DNA of 64,000 nucleotides, from assembly GCF_030503635.1 (NCBI RefSeq), contig NZ_CP129965.1:1922001-1986000 (forward strand), in the 5' to 3' direction. This DNA is from Corynebacterium sp. P3-F1 (GTDB lineage: Bacteria > Actinomycetota > Actinomycetes > Mycobacteriales > Mycobacteriaceae). The notes under the pieces are model-generated. The model did no database searches and was not told the origin of the DNA. It saw only the letters and a program-made list of their open reading frames with translations. Position numbers and translations under genes: made by a program. The number at the start of each line of letters is the position of its first letter. Position 1 is the first letter of the stretch. Shown in pieces: positions 36,063 to 44,665 of the stretch.

Positions 36063-36122
36063 TGAACTGCTCCCCATTAGTTGGACTGAGAAATCAGTTA
36101 TCGACTAGTGGGGAGCAGTTCA
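36063..36122. repeat. 60-bp palindrome with IS3-like ends
   Basis: The outer arms begin TGAACTGCTCCCC and end GGGGAGCAGTTCA, pairing over about 19 bases with one mismatch. An inner ACTGA-GAAA-TCAGT hairpin lies between. The TG...CA ends and the CCCC-TTAGTTGGAC wording resemble IS3-family terminal repeats, as if both ends of an element remained after loss of its middle. It lies 66 bp past pgsC, so it may also stop that operon. Confidence 0.55.
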
Positions 36123-36246
36123 ATGCCCCGCGGCGGGGGTTTGTTGGTTTGTTCGAACTTTTTGTTCGAAAGGGCTGCGGTGGAGGGGTGGAGCCGCAGT
36201 CGAGGTAAAACAGCAGAATAGAGGATAGTACTGGGATTTAGGCGAA

Positions 36247-36358
36247 GATGTAGGCGAAGATGTAGGCGATGATGTAGGCGATGTAGGCGATGATGTAGGT
36301 GGGAAAACCCCTTTTGACCTGCGGCGGGGGTGATGTAGGCGATGTAGGCGATGTAGGC
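36247..36358 (+). repeat. Direct iterons GATGTAGGC (eight copies)
   Basis: Five copies at 36247-36300 and three at 36332-36358, in one orientation, spaced 9 or 12 bases apart apart from the gap between the groups. Confidence 0.85.
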
Positions 36359-36416
36359 GTCTCCGCCCCCGCCACCTACACCACCGGGCCGGCTTCGTCT
36401 CCGTCTCTACTTCCTT

Positions 36417-36463
36417 GTATTTAAATATATTCGAACATATGTTCTATATATTTTTCATTAAAG
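36417..36463. other. AT-rich core of putative origin
   Basis: A 47-base stretch almost free of G and C, including TATTTAAATATATTC and the palindrome GAACATATGTTC. It stands out sharply from the surrounding GC-rich sequence and would melt easily. Confidence 0.7.
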
Positions 36464-36514
36464 GGGAAAGCCGGGGAGGAAGCTAGACGGTGTAGGCGGG
36501 GTAGGCACCTACCA

Positions 36515-36605
36515 CCTACATCGCCTACATCACCCCCGCCGCAGGTCAGCGCATGTTTTTACCGCCTACATCATCGCCTACATCACCTACATCGCCGTTT
36601 ACATC
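36515..36605 (-). repeat. Inverted iterons (five copies)
   Basis: CCTACATC at 36515, 36524, 36565, 36577 and 36586, plus a degenerate TTTACATC at 36598: the reverse complement of the left group. Confidence 0.82.
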
Positions 36606-36789
36606 CCAGACTGGCTCCGCAGCTACGCCGGAAACATCTATAACGCTCCCGTATAACACCAGGTCGGGTTCTCGGTCAAGCCGGGCCGAAAAAGTTTTCT
36701 GAAGAGTTTTCTCGCGAGCGTTGGGCCTCTGACCAGTAAAAACGTCGCACTCACATAACTGTTGTGTGTTAAAAGCGCAGGTCACGGGC

Positions 36790-36818
36790 TTGCTGTGCGT
36801 CGCAGGCGGTGACATAAT
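36790..36818 (+). promoter_or_regulatory. Promoter of the 74-residue gene
   Basis: TTGCTG (36790-36795) and CATAAT (36813-36818) are 17 bases apart. The predicted start of transcription lies about 50 bases before the ATG of the following small gene. Confidence 0.6.
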
Positions 36819-36874
36819 GGCGGCACGGTCAAGCATTCGAGCTTGACAACACTACCCCCGTAAGGAGCCCCCAA

Positions 36875-37099
36875 ATGTCGAACCACCCGGCCGCGCAAGG
36901 TTCTGGCCGTCTCCGTGGCCGCATAGGCGCGGCCGTGCGATGGCACGGCGAGGTCCCTGCCGAACTCCGCCACGCGCTCACGATCGCACTGACAGCCGAG
37001 AGTCTGGCTGTGCAACTCGGCGACGAAGCACTCACCGAAGCCGACGCCGCTTTTCTCCGCCGCCGCGTCGACGAGCTGGTGACCACCCTTAAGTTCTAG
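36875..37099 (+). CDS. Small element protein of unknown function
   Basis: 74 residues with a basic start (SGRLRGRIGAAVRWHGE) and an acidic helical end (LGDEALTEADAAFLRRRVDELVTTLKF). A TAAGGAG site lies about 9 bases before the ATG and a good promoter upstream. It sits between the iteron region and the replication genes, so a role in replication control is possible but not shown. The IS30 element is inserted exactly at its stop: the TAG belongs to a CTAG that is present at both ends of the insertion. Confidence 0.65.
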   Translation: MSNHPAAQGSGRLRGRIGAAVRWHGEVPAELRHALTIALTAESLAVQLGDEALTEADAAFLRRRVDELVTTLKF

Positions 37100-38746
37100 T
37101 GGTCGTTGCAACACTGATCTGAAGGGTTGGTGTTGGTGATGACGGTGTCACGGTGGGATCCACCGGTTGAGGAGATCACTCGGTTCCACCAGTTGGTGGT
37201 GGGTGATGGTTTGTCGGTGCGTGCGGCTGGGCTGGATCTGGGATGGTCGTTAGCTACGGCGTATCGGATTGCGCATCGTGATGGGTTACCACTGCGGAAT
37301 AAGACGTTGTCGTCACAGGTGGTTGACGAGATTGTTGCGTTGTTTGCCCAGAATGTCGCGCCAATGGATATTGTGCGGCGGTTGGGTGTGAATCCTTCGT
37401 CGGTATACCGGGTGGGGATATCGATTGGTGCGCGGCCCCGTCCTGCTCCTGAGGGTCGGCGGGCTGTGGCTACGGCGCGGCGAGTGGAGTATTTGGAGCT
37501 TCGGGCCTGTGGGTTGGATCGTCGTTCTGCTGCAGCTGCGTGTGGGATGGGGTTACGTGGTGCGCTTGATGTTGATAAGGGGGTGATTAAAACACGTGGT
37601 CGGCGTGTGCCGTTTGTGCCTGATGGCCAGGCAGTTTATCGCTATAAACGGCTTATGCAGGTTCTTGCGTATGTTGATGGCCGGGTCAGTGTTCCGGTGG
37701 AGGTGTTGCCGCAGGCTGCGGTGGAGAAGGTGATTGACCGGCGGTACTTGTCGTTGGTGGAGCGGGAGCGCATCGCGGATCGGGTGAATCGGAATTTATC
37801 GGTTCGGGCGATTGCGCGTGAGCTTGGGCGTGATCCGGGGACGATTTCGCGCGAGATTAGTCGCAATAGTGGTGATGATGGCATTTATCGCCCGTATGAG
37901 GCGCACCGGAAGTCAACGCTTCGGAGGTTTCGGCCGAAGGTGTCGAAGATTGCGGCGAATCCGCGGTTGAAACAGCAGGTGTGGCAGTGGTTGCGGATGG
38001 AGTTTTCCCCTGAGCAGGTGGCTGGCCGGTTGCGCAGGGAATTCCCTGGCGATGAGACTATGCATGTGAGTCATGAAACGATCTATCAAGAGCTGTATTG
38101 CCAGGCCAGAGGCGAGTTGAAGAAGGTGGTGGCCCATGCCCTTCGTACGGGGCGGACGCGGCGTAAACCGCGTGGTCAGCGTGTTGCGAGGAGTCGGTTT
38201 ATTGATCCGATGATCATGATTGCCGATCGTCCTGCTGTTGTTGAGGATCGGGCTGTGCCGGGGCATTGGGAGGGTGATCTGATTATCGGTGCAGGTGGAA
38301 GGTCTGCGATTGGGACGTTGGTGGAGCGGACGACGCGGTATGTGATGTTGCTGCATTTGCCGGATGGGCATGGTGCGGTGGCGGTGCGTGATGCGCTGGT
38401 GGAGGCGATTATGACGTTGCCGCAGCATCTTCGGGGGTCGTTGACCTGGGATCAGGGTTCAGAGATGGCTGGTCATAGGTCGTTTAGCATTGCGACGGAT
38501 TGTCCGGTGTATTTCTGTGATCCGGGGTCGCCGTGGCAGCGGGGGACGAATGAGAACACTAATGGGTTGTTGCGTCAGTATTTTCCGAAAGGTGCGGATT
38601 TGAGTGTTTATGGGCGGGAGGAGTTGGAGCTTGTTGCTCATCGGTTGAATTGTCGGCCGCGTAAGACGTTGGGTTTTGCTACTCCTGCGGAGCGGATGGC
38701 GGAGCTGTTAGGTTTAGCTGAAAGCTAGGAAATGTTGCAACGACCC
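37100..38746 (+). mobile_element. IS30-family insertion sequence
   Basis: About 1.65 kb with terminal inverted repeats GGTCGTTGCAACA (37101-37113) and TGTTGCAACGACC (38733-38745). CTAG lies one base outside each end (37096-37099 and 38747-38750) and may be the duplicated target, or part of a slightly longer imperfect repeat. It holds one transposase gene. Its third codon positions are G/T-rich compared with the C-rich genes around it, which marks a separate origin. Confidence 0.9.
37139..38728 (+). CDS. IS30-family transposase
   Basis: 529 residues from ATG 37139 (TTG or GTG starts up to 12 bases earlier are possible). Two helix-turn-helix regions occur before the core, one near ATAYRIAHRDG and one at LSVRAIARELGRDPGTISREISRN, the latter being the IS30 signature. 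The DDE catalytic residues lie in GHWEGDLIIG, LTWDQGSEMAGH and NENTNGLLRQYFPKG. It is longer than classical IS30 transposases (about 380) owing to an N-terminal extension with its own HTH. The frame is intact, so the enzyme may be active. Confidence 0.93.
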   Translation: MTVSRWDPPVEEITRFHQLVVGDGLSVRAAGLDLGWSLATAYRIAHRDGLPLRNKTLSSQVVDEIVALFAQNVAPMDIVRRLGVNPSSVYRVGISIGARPRPAPEGRRAVATARRVEYLELRACGLDRRSAAAACGMGLRGALDVDKGVIKTRGRRVPFVPDGQAVYRYKRLMQVLAYVDGRVSVPVEVLPQAAVEKVIDRRYLSLVERERIADRVNRNLSVRAIARELGRDPGTISREISRNSGDDGIYRPYEAHRKSTLRRFRPKVSKIAANPRLKQQVWQWLRMEFSPEQVAGRLRREFPGDETMHVSHETIYQELYCQARGELKKVVAHALRTGRTRRKPRGQRVARSRFIDPMIMIADRPAVVEDRAVPGHWEGDLIIGAGGRSAIGTLVERTTRYVMLLHLPDGHGAVAVRDALVEAIMTLPQHLRGSLTWDQGSEMAGHRSFSIATDCPVYFCDPGSPWQRGTNENTNGLLRQYFPKGADLSVYGREELELVAHRLNCRPRKTLGFATPAERMAELLGLAES

Positions 38747-38780
38747 CTAGAATCCGCCACCTAGGCCCGCACAAGAAAAA

Positions 38781-38808
38781 CCCCGCCGTGGCGGTCACCA
38801 CGACGGGG
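38781..38808 (+). terminator. Hairpin just before the prim-pol gene
   Basis: CCCCGCCGTGG pairs with CCACGACGGGG (one mismatch) around a six-base loop, preceded by AAAAA and followed by an A-rich stretch. It ends only 27 bases before the GTG start of the next gene. It may have ended transcription of the 74-residue gene before IS30 inserted, or act as an attenuator. Confidence 0.6.
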
Positions 38809-38835
38809 TCGAAAAGAAAGAGAATTTCTAGTCCT

Positions 38836-41640
38836 GTGAACAACAATACCTCATGCCACCCCGTGCCGCAATCGCTGGCGCATGCCGCCGAGCTCGGCAA
38901 ACCCGCTGTCCTGCCCACCGCACTCGCCTGGGCGAGCCAGGGCGTGCCCGTCGTTTTCACCCCGGGCGACGCGAAGGCGCCGCGCTTGCTGATGCAGCCA
39001 GAGGCGCCCCGTGAACGCCAGTACAAGGCCACGACCGACCCCGCCTCGATCCAGGCCGCCTACGACGCCTACGTCGCCGAACACGCCACCGACACCAACG
39101 AGCTGACTCGCATCCCGAACCTCGCGATCTCCGGGGGAGACCGCTGCATCATCCTCGACGCCGACACCCCCGAGGCCGTCGAGAGCTTGCGTCAGTGGTT
39201 CACCGCCGCAACGGGAGAGGAGCTCCCGCCCCGGTCGGAGGCGACCCCCGGCATGATCGACGCTGATGGTGAGTGGCGTCACCGGGACGGCGGGCACTGG
39301 GTTTTTATCGCCCCCAAAGGCGCCATCCCCGAGGGTACGACCACTGCCACGATCGGACGCGAGGACGACGCTGCGTCGATCATCCTCGGCAACGGCTATG
39401 CCCTGACGACTCCATCCGCCCGCCCGGAGGGCCCGTATGTGTGGGACAGTGCTGATGGGGCCTACGACGCCCCGCCGGCCCTGGTCGAGGCTGTTCTCTC
39501 CATCGCCCGGCAGAAAACCGCAGCAGGGTCCACCACAACCGCCGAGCCCCTGCCGGAGGACTCGGCGGAGTTCGGCTGGGTCGAAGCACATCCCTGGGAG
39601 ACTCGGCTGGCATCTGATGGGTGGGTCGAAGCCGCTAACGACGCCTGCGGGTGCTCCACGTGGACAGCTCCGCCGGTCGAAGCCCATGCATCGACGAAAT
39701 CGGCGACGGCGCACTCTCTGGAGTGCTCGGTCGAGGGTCTGGCAGGGAAGCTACACGTGTGGACCGACCACCCGCCGGCTGGTCTCGCAGACTACATCTC
39801 CGAGCACGGGCCGACGCTTTCCCGGCTGGAGTACGAAGCTGTAACCGAGTTCGATGGCCGGCTCGATTGGGCCAGGGTACGGCTCGGAGTGCCGCACCCC
39901 GATCACGAGTCGACCATCGCCGCCATGCAGGCGGGAGCCGAGGCGCTGGGTGTGACGCCCAGGGAGCTCGGCCCGATCTACGCCACCCCGCAGGCCGAAT
40001 TCGAGTCGACAGGCCAGATCACAGAGCTCTCTGCCCGCCCCGCCCTGTCGGTGGTCCCGGACCTCGACGAAACACCACCCGCACAGGCAGAGCCCCCGGC
40101 AATCGACACCGACCTGACCCGGATGGTGTCCATGCTGGAGACCGAGCTCGGCCGTACCCTCGCCGCCGAGGAGCGCGAGGAGCTAAATTACTACATTCAG
40201 GAGGGCGAACGCTTCTTCGACGCTGAGCTCTACCCGGAGGGGTACCCGGTCGACCCGCGCCTTGTCCGCAAGATTTTCTCGTTTTCGCCGGTCACCCAGA
40301 CGATTTACCACGCGGCAAGCAACGCGCTGGTCTCGCCTTTGGTGGTGCTTGCCTGTGAGCTGGTTCGCGTGGGCATGCGCCTGCCCGCCGACGTGGAAGG
40401 GCCGACCGGCGGTTGTGTCTCCTCATTCTTCTCTGCTATTGGTCCGAGCGGGTCGGGTAAAACGTCAGGCTTCGATCCGCAAAATTCTCCGTGGCCGTCC
40501 ACCTCCTACCCCGGTTTTTTCGACCTCCTGGCCGGTCCGGCCCCCGCGGACAACGATGCGGACGACGCGGACGACGGGGGCTCGGCCGAGGGAGGCGTCG
40601 CGACGGGGATCACTCAGGCTACCGCCGGAGGTTTCGTCGATTTCGACAAGCGCCGCGGTTTCGGGTCGGGCGAGGCCACCATCACCCGGGGGTATTTCCG
40701 GTGGGATGACGAGGCGAAAGAGCAGGTCAAGAACGCGCACCCTGCCCTGTGGGCCCACTCGGACGAAGGCGGTTCCGACATGAATAAAGCGAAGTCCATG
40801 ACATCCACAATCATCACGGTGCAAAACGCGCTGTGGGCCGGGGCCCCGATTTCGAATTCCACGCAGGAAAAGGGCGACGTCGACCTTGCTCCCCCGTACT
40901 CGTTTTTCCGCACTATGGGCCTTCAACCGGCGCTGGCCGCGTCCTTCATTGCCCACGCGGGGTCCGGGTTCACCCAGAGGTGGTGTCATCTCCCCGCGAT
41001 GTGGCCGTGGGACGGCGTCGATCTTGGTGTCCCGCAGCCGCAGCAGCCGGCGCCAGCTCCGCACCTGCGGGTTGCTACCGGAACGCGTTTCTCCAGCTGC
41101 GCCAGCATAGACCGAGCGAGGCGCGAGGCACGCCGCAGGACCAATGTCGTCCACCCGGTTGACGAGACCGGCAAGGAAATCTCCTCGATGCTGAGTCATG
41201 CGACATGGACGCGCATTAAGATCGCCACCCTCGCTGCGGCCCTGCACTCGACCGCCGAGGTGGGGGAAGATTTGTGGGAGTGGAGCGGCTGGGTGATGGA
41301 GATTTCCCGAAAAACGCTCGCCTGGCTGTTAGCCGAGGTCGCAGCGGAAGACGCGGCCAGCGCGTCCGCTCGCGGCAAGACACGGGCGCACGAACGCGCC
41401 GGCGAACGCGCGGAGACCGATGCCCTCGTCGACGCCACGGCGCAGCTGATCGAGAAGCACCTGCGTAAGGCTGGCGGGGCGGGTCTGACAATGGGCCGGT
41501 TGAAGAACCAACTCGCGGAGGGGAAAAAGCCGCACGCGTCGGCTGCCATCACGCACCTGGTCGAGGAAGGCGCCGCTGTACGCGCGAACAACCGGGTGTA
41601 TCACGCTGACGCGATGCGGTCGGCCTCGACCCCTGGATAG
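38836..41640 (+). CDS. Primase-polymerase/ATPase replication protein (DUF3987-like C-terminal part)
   Basis: 934 residues from GTG 38836 (an upstream ATG at 38788 lies inside the hairpin). The N-terminal quarter resembles bifunctional primase/polymerase domains: LAISGGDRCIILDADT with the acidic metal ligands, GGHWVFIAPKG and YALTTPSARPEGPY. The middle carries Walker A GPSGSGKTS, within a DUF3987-like ATPase region (GYFRWDDEAKEQVKNAH and HSDEGGSDMNKAK). The end is a winged-helix-like tail (GGAGLTMGRLKNQLAEGKK). It should prime and unwind at the element's origin. It is 20 bp from the polymerase gene. Confidence 0.8.
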   Translation: MNNNTSCHPVPQSLAHAAELGKPAVLPTALAWASQGVPVVFTPGDAKAPRLLMQPEAPRERQYKATTDPASIQAAYDAYVAEHATDTNELTRIPNLAISGGDRCIILDADTPEAVESLRQWFTAATGEELPPRSEATPGMIDADGEWRHRDGGHWVFIAPKGAIPEGTTTATIGREDDAASIILGNGYALTTPSARPEGPYVWDSADGAYDAPPALVEAVLSIARQKTAAGSTTTAEPLPEDSAEFGWVEAHPWETRLASDGWVEAANDACGCSTWTAPPVEAHASTKSATAHSLECSVEGLAGKLHVWTDHPPAGLADYISEHGPTLSRLEYEAVTEFDGRLDWARVRLGVPHPDHESTIAAMQAGAEALGVTPRELGPIYATPQAEFESTGQITELSARPALSVVPDLDETPPAQAEPPAIDTDLTRMVSMLETELGRTLAAEEREELNYYIQEGERFFDAELYPEGYPVDPRLVRKIFSFSPVTQTIYHAASNALVSPLVVLACELVRVGMRLPADVEGPTGGCVSSFFSAIGPSGSGKTSGFDPQNSPWPSTSYPGFFDLLAGPAPADNDADDADDGGSAEGGVATGITQATAGGFVDFDKRRGFGSGEATITRGYFRWDDEAKEQVKNAHPALWAHSDEGGSDMNKAKSMTSTIITVQNALWAGAPISNSTQEKGDVDLAPPYSFFRTMGLQPALAASFIAHAGSGFTQRWCHLPAMWPWDGVDLGVPQPQQPAPAPHLRVATGTRFSSCASIDRARREARRRTNVVHPVDETGKEISSMLSHATWTRIKIATLAAALHSTAEVGEDLWEWSGWVMEISRKTLAWLLAEVAAEDAASASARGKTRAHERAGERAETDALVDATAQLIEKHLRKAGGAGLTMGRLKNQLAEGKKPHASAAITHLVEEGAAVRANNRVYHADAMRSASTPG

Positions 41641-41660
41641 CCCGCACATAGGAAAGAACC

Positions 41661-43712
41661 ATGACAACAACAACGCTCACAGCACCAGCCGCCGCCGACG
41701 CCCCGGCCGCAGCCCCGGCCCTCGCCATCGACATCGAGACTTACTCACCCGTCGATCTGAGTAAGGCCGGTGTCTACCGCTACACCGAGGACGAGGCCTT
41801 CCAGGTCCTGCTCTTCTCCTACGCCCTGGGCGACGCTCCCGTCGAGGTCGTCGACCTCACCAAGAGGCCCCTGCCCGATGACCTCCTCGATGCGCTCACC
41901 GACCCCGCCGTGACCAAGACGGCATTCAACGCAAATTTTGAGAGGGTCTGTCTGTCCCGCTACCTCCGTGACCTCGGCAAACTCCCCGAGGGCACCTTCC
42001 TCGATCCGACGTCGTGGCACTGCACGATGGTCCACGCGGCGACCCTCGGACTGCCCCGCAGTCTCGACGGCGCTGCCCGTGCCCTCGGCGCGGCGGAGAA
42101 AATGAGCGAGGGCAAGGCTCTGATCAAACGATTCAGCATCCCCTGTAAGCCGAAGAAGCGGGATGACCTGACCTATTCGCTCCCCGCAGGTGAAGGCAAA
42201 GTCCGCTGGCTCCCGGCCAGCGACCCCGAGGCGTGGGAGACCTTCAAGGACTACTGCGCCCGCGACGTGGGGGTGGAGCGGGCAGTGCGCCAAGCCCTCG
42301 ACGCGGTCCCGGTCCCTGACCAGTTGTGGGCTGAATACGCCGCTGACCAGCGCATTTGCGACCGGGGTCTGGCCATTGACCTCGACCTCGTTGAGGCTGC
42401 GCAGGGGGTCGACGCCGAGCACCGCGAGGAGCTGACCGCCGAACTGGCCGAGCTCACTGGCCTGGACAACCCCCGCTCGGTCATCCAGTTCCGCACGTGG
42501 TTAGCCGAGCGCGGCTACGACGTTGCGAGCGTGGACAAGTCGACGATGGCCGCAACCGCCCAGCGGGCCGAGGCCGCGGGTGACAACGGCGTCGCCCGTG
42601 CCTGTCGCCTGCGCCCGGCCATCGCCGCGGCAAGCTCGGCGAAATACGCGGCGATGCAGGCACGGGCCTCGCCGCGCGATGGCCGCGCCAGGGGCACGGC
42701 GGTGTTCTTCGGCGCTCACACGGGCCGCTGGGCTGGCCGCGGCATCCAGACGCAAAATCTCGCGCACACCCCCGACGTTGATCTCCACGCCGCCCGCGAG
42801 GCCATGTGCGGAGGTCTGTCCACCATCCGCGACGCCGGTCTCGACCCCGCGGAGCTGGTCGGCGGACTGGTGCGCACGGCCATTGTCCCCGGTCAGGGCT
42901 GTCGCCTCGTCGCTGCCGACTACGCCTCCATCGAGGCCCGCGTGCTGGCGTGGATGGCGGGGGAGACCGCTGCTTTGCGCACGTTCTTGCGCGGCGAGGA
43001 CATTTACTGCGCTACCGCTTCGCAGATGTATGGCGTGACCGTCGAGAAGAACGGCGAGAATGGTCACCTCCGAGCGCTGGGGAAAATCGCCGTGCTCGGC
43101 TGTGGCTACGGCGCGAGCTGGCGCGCACTTCAGGCCATGAACCCCGACATCAGGGAAGCCCAGCTGCGCGAGGTCGTCTCGAAGTGGCGCTCTACCAATC
43201 CCCGCATCGTGAATTTCTGGGGCGAGCTCGAAGCCGCATGCCGCACCGCGCTGGCATCGACCGCGGCGGTGTACGGCTACCGCCTCGGCATCGCGTCTGC
43301 GCCGAGCATCACGGGCCGCAGTGGTGCCCGCGACCTGCTAATTCAGCTTCCCTCCGGGCGTGTCATGCGGTACGTAGACGCCCGCATCGAGCCGCAGCGC
43401 AGCGGGCCGCGCGAGGGAGAGATGTCGATTCACTTCACCGATGCCCGGGGGCGGCGCGCCTCGACCTACGGCGGCAAACTCGTGGAAAATGTAACGCAGG
43501 CCATAGCGCGGGACTTGCTTGCCGATGCGCTCGTCCGCGCGGAGGCGGCGGGGGTGCACACGGTCTTCCATGTCCACGACGAGATTGTCGCAGAGGCGCG
43601 TGACGAAGCCGAGGCGGACGCGCTGGTCGAGCTCATGGAGGAGGCCCCTGCGTGGGCGGCTGGCCTGCCACTCGCGGCCGAGGCTGAAACCTTGGACTTC
43701 TACCGGAAGTAA
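41661..43712 (+). CDS. Phage-type family A DNA polymerase
   Basis: 683 residues. An N-terminal 3'-5' exonuclease domain starts with LAIDIETYS (the DxE motif, about residue 24) and has FNANFERVCL. The polymerase domain holds motif A VAADYASIEARVLAW (about 416), a motif B region at GKIAVLGCGYGASW, and motif C HVHDEIVAEA (about 636). There is no 5' flap nuclease domain, as in phage and plasmid enzymes, so it is not the host polA. GGAAAGAACC precedes the ATG. The neighbouring prim-pol suggests the element replicates with its own machinery after excision. Confidence 0.9.
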   Translation: MTTTTLTAPAAADAPAAAPALAIDIETYSPVDLSKAGVYRYTEDEAFQVLLFSYALGDAPVEVVDLTKRPLPDDLLDALTDPAVTKTAFNANFERVCLSRYLRDLGKLPEGTFLDPTSWHCTMVHAATLGLPRSLDGAARALGAAEKMSEGKALIKRFSIPCKPKKRDDLTYSLPAGEGKVRWLPASDPEAWETFKDYCARDVGVERAVRQALDAVPVPDQLWAEYAADQRICDRGLAIDLDLVEAAQGVDAEHREELTAELAELTGLDNPRSVIQFRTWLAERGYDVASVDKSTMAATAQRAEAAGDNGVARACRLRPAIAAASSAKYAAMQARASPRDGRARGTAVFFGAHTGRWAGRGIQTQNLAHTPDVDLHAAREAMCGGLSTIRDAGLDPAELVGGLVRTAIVPGQGCRLVAADYASIEARVLAWMAGETAALRTFLRGEDIYCATASQMYGVTVEKNGENGHLRALGKIAVLGCGYGASWRALQAMNPDIREAQLREVVSKWRSTNPRIVNFWGELEAACRTALASTAAVYGYRLGIASAPSITGRSGARDLLIQLPSGRVMRYVDARIEPQRSGPREGEMSIHFTDARGRRASTYGGKLVENVTQAIARDLLADALVRAEAAGVHTVFHVHDEIVAEARDEAEADALVELMEEAPAWAAGLPLAAEAETLDFYRK

Positions 43713-43722
43713 TCTGAGTCAC

Positions 43723-43998
43723 ATGCACCCTGATGACGATCCCCTCGAAGCCCTGGTCTTCGACCTCCTCGACAGTGCCCCCGGCACCGCCACCGCGGCG
43801 GAGCTCACCCGGGCCGCAGGGCCGACGTGGGCCACGGATATGCCCACTGTCCTCGCCGAGCTCACCCGCCGCGGCGATGTCATCCTCGGCTGGGACAACT
43901 GCTTCCGCCTTCCCGGCGGACCCAGCCGCGATGCCCGCGGCATACGCCGACGCGTTCTCCCACGGCCTGGCACCGCCACACGCCGCGCCCTGGCCTGA
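43723..43998 (+). CDS. Small winged-helix-like protein
   Basis: 91 residues. The first 65 look like a compact winged helix: EALVFDLLDSAPGTATAAELTRAAG, a recognition-like helix MPTVLAELTRRGDVI, and a wing ending CFRLPGG. The tail is Arg-rich (RRRVLPRPGTATRRALA). It starts 10 bp after the polymerase stop and is probably in the same operon. It may be a regulator of the replication genes. Confidence 0.6.
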   Translation: MHPDDDPLEALVFDLLDSAPGTATAAELTRAAGPTWATDMPTVLAELTRRGDVILGWDNCFRLPGGPSRDARGIRRRVLPRPGTATRRALA

Positions 43999-44008
43999 CC
44001 AGGCCGGA

Positions 44009-44057
44009 CCAACGCCAACACCCCCGCCCCCGCCGCAGCCCGCGGCAGGGGCGTTGG
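44009..44057 (+). terminator. Hairpin after the replication operon
   Basis: Outer arms CCAACGCC and GGCGTTGG with inner GC-rich pairing (CCGCC... and GCGGC). It lies 10 bp past the small gene and is followed by TGTGTCT, with no strong T-run. Confidence 0.5.
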
Positions 44058-44101
44058 TGTGTCTACGCGCGAATGACCCGCGCGTAATTCCCGAAAAGGA
44101 T

Positions 44102-44422
44102 CTACCTCACTTCACAGAGTTTGTCGACGTAGACAACTGGATTTCGGGAACTGGGACGTTCGATCGTCTTGCCGAGCCAGGTGCTGTCGACCTCCGGTCG
44201 TGCGGTGATGGCAATGCGTCCTGAAGCACTGTCTAAATCTTTGGATACACCCTCGATTCGGCCGACCGCACGAACGACGTTATTTGCATCGATTACGACG
44301 AGGAGATCGCAGTCGATGATGCGGGAAGGGCTAGCCTTCCACCACATACGACCTCTTTCCAGCCAGGCTTCGGCGCTCCAAGAGGCGTCTGTGCAGTTCA
44401 CTCGGGAAATTACTTTCTCCAT
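44102..44422 (-). CDS. Hypothetical protein, opposite strand
   Basis: 106 residues starting MEKVISRVN, with a strong AAAGGAT site before the ATG at 44422. Its composition (more AT than neighbours, several Trp and Cys near the start) suggests a separate origin. Phrases DCDLLVVIDANNVVRAVGRIEGV look like a strand-turn-strand fold. It is the only gene in the right half of the element on the minus strand. No family recognised; a superinfection immunity or cargo role is only a guess. Confidence 0.6.
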   Translation of the reverse strand: MEKVISRVNCTDASWSAEAWLERGRMWWKASPSRIIDCDLLVVIDANNVVRAVGRIEGVSKDLDSASGRIAITARPEVDSTWLGKTIERPSSRNPVVYVDKLCEVR

Positions 44423-44665
44423 TGTTCATCCTTTCACGGTGGAACCTTGAACGTGAGCTTCTATGCTCACGAGCAGTCTATGCTTCTAGGCAGCCAGGAG
44501 TCAAATCCAGAGATGTGTGGCGGGGCGTTGGCCATGCGAACAGGCGTGCGAAAAGCAACACCCTGCGCTGGCCGTTGCGCGTGGCGGTAGCGTGGGCGTT
44601 ATACGGCTACGATATTGTGTCAAGTCCCTTTACCTCGGCCTGGCCACGGACGTAAAGTCGAACGT

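Larger units (their letters stand above)
36236..36610. other. Putative replication origin of the element
   Basis: Iterons flank an AT-rich core. GATGTAGG occurs at 36247, 36259, 36271, 36280, 36292, 36332, 36341 and 36350 with 9- or 12-base steps (multiples of three). The reverse-complement CCTACATC occurs at 36515, 36524, 36565, 36577 and 36586. Bases 36316-36348 and 36515-36547 form an exact 33-bp inverted repeat. Between them, 36417-36463 is nearly all A/T in a GC-rich element and contains the palindrome GAACATATGTTC. This design is typical of Rep-controlled origins, and replication genes follow at 38836-43712. Confidence 0.7.

Noticed and set aside
36247..36605. CRISPR-like array
   Set aside because: The repeats are only 8-9 bases, with spacing of 9-12 and no unique spacers, and they appear in both orientations around an AT-rich core; this fits iterons.
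36546..36836. 96-residue open frame on the minus strand
   Set aside because: Its N- and C-terminal parts run through the iterons and the promoter of the next gene, and it shows no family features.
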